A stretch of 18,496 nt of DNA from an uncultured Veillonella sp. (lineage in GTDB: Bacteria; Bacillota; Negativicutes; Veillonellales; Veillonellaceae): positions 1-18,496 of the forward strand of contig NZ_UQYC01000037.1 of NCBI RefSeq assembly GCF_900545205.1, given 5' to 3'. The notes beneath the pieces are model-generated. The model was not told where the DNA came from, searched no databases, and saw nothing but the letters and a program-made list of their open reading frames with translations. The position numbers and the translations under genes were made by a program. Below, in pieces: positions 15,963 to 18,496 of this stretch (its first letter is position 1; the number at the start of each line of letters is the position of its first letter).

Positions 15963-17417
15963 TCAACCACTATAATTTGGTGCTTCAACGGTAATGCTTA
16001 CATCATGCGGATGACTTTCTTTTAAACCAGCCGCTGTAATTTGAATGAATTGAGTATTTTCAATCATTTCTTGGATGTTATGACATCCGCAATACCCCAT
16101 ACTTGCACGCAAACCACCAACCATTTGGAAAATTGTATCAGCCAACATACCTTTATAAGGTACGCGACCTTCAATACCTTCAGGAACTAATTTCTTAGCT
16201 TCTGTTTGGAAATATCGATCTTTACTACCAAGCTTCATAGCCCCTAAGCTACCCATGCCACGGTATACTTTATAGGAACGGCCTTGGTAAATCACTGTTT
16301 CCCCTGGGCTTTCATCAGTACCAGCTAAAATATTACCCATCATAACTACATTGGCACCAGCCGCAATAGCTTTGGCAATATCGCCAGAATATTTAATGCC
16401 CCCATCAGCGATGATAGGAATTCCATAGCGACGACCTACTTGAGCAGACTCATATACTGCAGTGATTTGAGGTATCCCAATACCTGCGATAACACGTGTT
16501 GTACAAATAGAGCCAGGTCCAATACCGACCTTAACAGCATCTGCACCTGCTTCAATAAGAGCCTCTGTACCAGCTGCAGTCGCTACATTACCTGCAATAA
16601 CAGGAATATGAGGATAAGCTTGTTTAATTTCTTTCAATGTACGAAGTACACCTGCAGAATGACCATGTGCTGTATCTACAATGATTACGTCAGCCTTAGC
16701 AGATACAAGTGCATCAAGACGATCATATAAATCTTTAGATACACCAACAGCAGCACCAACTAATAATCGACCACTGCTATCCTTGGCAGAATTTGGATAT
16801 TTTGTCGCTTTTTCAATATCTTTTATAGTAATTAAGCCTTTTAAGTTTCCATCGCCATCTACGAGAGGTAATTTTTCAATACGATGTTCACTTAAAATTG
16901 CTTTTGCCTCTTCAAGAGAAGTACCTTCTGGTGCAGTAACAAGGGAATCCTTTGTCATGCAGTCTCCGATTTGGCGAGTTAAATCAGTTTCAAAACGCAT
17001 ATCGCGATTTGTAATGATCCCTACTAGTTTACCATGTTCTGTGATAGGTACACCAGAAATTTTATATTTTCCCATAATTTCTGCTGCATCAGATAGTAAA
17101 TTTTGAGGACTTAAGAAAATAGGATCAACGATAACACCATGTTCAGAGCGCTTTACCTTATCAACTTCATGGGCTTGTTCTTCAATAGACATATTTTTAT
17201 GGATAACGCCAAGGCCACCTTCACGAGCCATAGCAATAGCCATACGGGATTCAGTAACTGTATCCATCCCAGAACTAATCATAGGGATATTTAACGTAAT
17301 GTCACGAGTTAATTGAGTTTTTAACTCTACTTGATGTGGTAGCACATCAGAAGCCGCTGGTACTAATAAAACATCATCAAAAGTTAGTCCACGCATACCG
17401 AATTTATCGTCTCTCAT
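15963..17417 (-). CDS. guaB: Inosine-5'-monophosphate dehydrogenase
   Basis: The 484-residue enzyme oxidises IMP to XMP, the committed step to GMP. The catalytic barrel is interrupted by a pair of CBS domains (about 95-205). The active-site Cys is C305 in the loop GPGSICTTR, and the flap region GMGSLGAMK and the N-terminal LTFDDVLL are intact. The ATG has AAAGGA upstream. A strong terminator hairpin ends about 30 bases before it, and no clear promoter lies between, so control by read-through or attenuation is possible. Confidence 0.97.
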   Translation of the reverse strand: MRDDKFGMRGLTFDDVLLVPAASDVLPHQVELKTQLTRDITLNIPMISSGMDTVTESRMAIAMAREGGLGVIHKNMSIEEQAHEVDKVKRSEHGVIVDPIFLSPQNLLSDAAEIMGKYKISGVPITEHGKLVGIITNRDMRFETDLTRQIGDCMTKDSLVTAPEGTSLEEAKAILSEHRIEKLPLVDGDGNLKGLITIKDIEKATKYPNSAKDSSGRLLVGAAVGVSKDLYDRLDALVSAKADVIIVDTAHGHSAGVLRTLKEIKQAYPHIPVIAGNVATAAGTEALIEAGADAVKVGIGPGSICTTRVIAGIGIPQITAVYESAQVGRRYGIPIIADGGIKYSGDIAKAIAAGANVVMMGNILAGTDESPGETVIYQGRSYKVYRGMGSLGAMKLGSKDRYFQTEAKKLVPEGIEGRVPYKGMLADTIFQMVGGLRASMGYCGCHNIQEMIENTQFIQITAAGLKESHPHDVSITVEAPNYSG

Positions 17418-17439
17418 ATTTAATTCCTTTCCGTATAAT

Positions 17440-17492
17440 AAAACAAAACTACGACCCGCCTAGTCCATATTGGACTAGGCGGTCAGTCGTAG
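17440..17492 (-). terminator. Strong hairpin terminator between tautomerase gene and guaB
   Basis: A two-part stem pairs 17449-17455 with 17486-17492 (7 bp) and 17456-17467 with 17471-17482 (12 bp), with a three-base bulge and a three-base loop. On the minus strand it is followed by TTTTGTTTTA. It begins two bases past the tautomerase stop. It may be a plain terminator or the attenuator of guaB. Confidence 0.88.
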
Positions 17493-17493
17493 C

Positions 17494-17679
17494 TTAGCGT
17501 TCAGACCGCAAAATGCCGCCTTCCATATAATCATCTTTTTTCATATCTACGAAGATAACTTTTACTGCGTCAGCAGGTACATTAACGATATCAACCGCAG
17601 CTTTAGTGATAGCTTCACCTAATTGTTTTTTTTGTTCTTTTGTGCGCCCTTCAACGAGCTCTACATGAATAAGTGGCAT
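17494..17679 (-). CDS. 4-oxalocrotonate tautomerase-like protein
   Basis: A 61-residue member of the small tautomerase family, whose mature form begins with catalytic Pro after removal of the initiator Met (MPLIHVELVEGRTKEQ). Arg in GRTKEQ matches the conserved substrate-binding Arg11. The second canonical Arg (Arg39 of 4-OT) is a Lys here (DAVKVIF), so activity on oxalocrotonate may be weak or changed. I place the start at ATG 17679, with GGAGG a few bases upstream; the in-frame region further upstream overlaps the promoter. Such proteins are common orphans in Firmicutes, and no aromatic degradation genes are nearby. Confidence 0.88.
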   Translation of the reverse strand: MPLIHVELVEGRTKEQKKQLGEAITKAAVDIVNVPADAVKVIFVDMKKDDYMEGGILRSER

Positions 17680-17721
17680 ATTGACCTCCATAGATGAAAA
17701 TGAAATAAATTTGTTTGTTCT

Positions 17722-17750
17722 ATTATACGGTATGAGGAACAGATACACAA
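17722..17750 (-). promoter_or_regulatory. Promoter of the tautomerase gene
   Basis: A perfect TATAAT (17727-17722) lies 17 bases from TTGTGT (17750-17745, three of six consensus). The leader to the ATG at 17679 is about 35 bases. It falls in the 131-base gap after recG, which shows no obvious terminator. Confidence 0.6.
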
Positions 17751-17810
17751 GGGAAAAACCTAGATAAAACCTAATATTATCGCTACTTATGTACTTATTA
17801 TTCCTACCTC

Positions 17811-18443
17811 TTAATTATACAATATTCTAAGAAATTTTTCACCAAATCTTTTTTCTAATTCTTCTTTCATTACAGATTCAAGTTTTTCCATCCCATGGTG
17901 ACTTGCAAAATCTAATACATCCTTGCGAGCCTGTACCAATATTTCAATATCTTTAATAATATTGGCAACCCGTAAATCAGGTAATCCTGATTGGGCTAAG
18001 CCAAATAATTGACCAGAACCACGCAATAATAAGTCTTGTTCGGCAAGTTCAAAACCATCCTGTGTCTGTTCCATCAATTTTAAACGCTCTTGGCTTACAT
18101 CATTTTTTGAATCACTTACAAGAATACAATAGGATTGATGAGATCCACGGCCTACACGGCCACGCAACTGGTGCAATTGAGATAGACCAAATCGCTCTGC
18201 CCCTTCAATGCACATAATGGTCGCATTAGGCACATTGACACCGACCTCAATAACGGTAGTAGAAACGAGTAATGAAATCTCACCTTTATGAAAGGCATTC
18301 ATCACTTCATCCTTTTCACTTGGTTTCATACGACCGTGTACAAGGCCAACTTCATAAGCCTTGTAAAAGTACTCTTTTAACTCTAGATACAGTTCTTCTG
18401 CTGCCTGTAAGTCTAATTTTTCAGACTCTTCGACGAGTGGATA
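17811..18443 (-). CDS. recG: ATP-dependent DNA helicase RecG, C-terminal part
   Basis: About 210 residues match the end of RecG, a branch-migrating helicase that remodels stalled forks and Holliday junctions and is normally about 680 residues long. Visible blocks are YPLVEESE, VGLVHGRMKP, helicase motif V (STTVIEVGVNVPNA) and motif VI (QLHQLRGRVGRG), then the wedge-distal C-terminal region ending FGEKFLRILYN. An internal ATG at 18329 is not a true start, because RecG homology continues upstream to about 18443. Beyond that the same frame loses similarity and meets TAA at 18464-18462, so the gene is either disrupted or the edge sequence is foreign. Confidence 0.9.
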   Translation of the reverse strand, partial: YPLVEESEKLDLQAAEELYLELKEYFYKAYEVGLVHGRMKPSEKDEVMNAFHKGEISLLVSTTVIEVGVNVPNATIMCIEGAERFGLSQLHQLRGRVGRGSHQSYCILVSDSKNDVSQERLKLMEQTQDGFELAEQDLLLRGSGQLFGLAQSGLPDLRVANIIKDIEILVQARKDVLDFASHHGMEKLESVMKEELEKRFGEKFLRILYN

Positions 18444-18496
18444 TCTAATATTGCTAATATATTATTCGTTTCTTGCATAATCGTTGGGATAATAAT

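Noticed and set aside
16681..17106. Plus-strand open frame of 141 codons opposite guaB
   Set aside because: It lies wholly inside guaB, whose motifs and length are complete, and it shows no domain or ribosome binding site. It is a shadow of the guaB reading frame.
17418..17492. Guanine riboswitch upstream of guaB
   Set aside because: The interval is too short, and none of the conserved purine-aptamer junction sequences are present. Only a terminator-type hairpin is seen.
17811..18329. recG as a short complete gene starting at the ATG at 18329
   Set aside because: RecG similarity continues upstream of this Met for nearly 40 residues, so the ATG is internal.
1..18496. CRISPR array or defence island
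   Set aside because: No regularly spaced direct repeats and no cas, restriction or toxin-antitoxin genes were seen. The content is housekeeping and envelope genes.

Overview
The window is an AT-rich bacterial chromosome segment with almost every gene on the minus strand. Gene content suggests a diderm Firmicute of the Negativicutes, most likely Veillonella or a close relative. The clues are lipoproteins with clear lipoboxes, an AMIN-domain amidase, phosphatidylserine and phosphatidylethanolamine synthesis, and a thiL-tsaE-tsaB-rimI-tsaD order. The genus is an inference from protein style and base composition, not a database match.

Read in the direction of transcription (right to left), the window starts with the 3' part of recG, whose frame is broken close to the right edge. 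A 61-residue 4-oxalocrotonate tautomerase-like protein follows with its own promoter and a very strong terminator. Next is a compact run of guaB, a GT26 (TagA/WecG) glycosyltransferase, psd, pssA, a processive membrane GT2 and surE, joining nucleotide, phospholipid and envelope glycan functions. A tRNA-Leu(CAA) gene with a perfect consensus promoter and a strong terminator closes this block.

An unrecognised 263-residue protein with a propeller-like repeat pattern lies just beyond the tRNA. Then come acpS, a bifunctional NAD(P)HX epimerase/dehydratase and a secreted ComEC-like metallo-beta-lactamase lipoprotein. An AMIN/Amidase_3 cell-wall amidase paired with a GerMN lipoprotein follows, ending in a perfect 17-bp-arm hairpin.

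The last block begins at a promoter next to that hairpin: thiL, tsaE, tsaB, rimI, tsaD, then a soluble HisKA_2 sensor kinase and an ANTAR response regulator. All seven genes overlap or nearly touch, so the two-component antitermination system is translationally linked to the t6A tRNA-modification genes. A terminator ends this operon. Beyond it lies the left end of what appears to be an IS200/IS605-type element, with a perfect palindrome and a hairpin that would hide the ribosome binding site of its first gene, cut by the left edge.

Most of the window is conserved housekeeping sequence. The parts that stand out are the kinase/ANTAR pair in the t6A operon, the orphan propeller-like gene beside tRNA-Leu, the phospholipid/glycosyltransferase cluster, the IS leader structure and the broken recG edge. 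I found no CRISPR array, prophage, or clear new defence or biosynthetic system.
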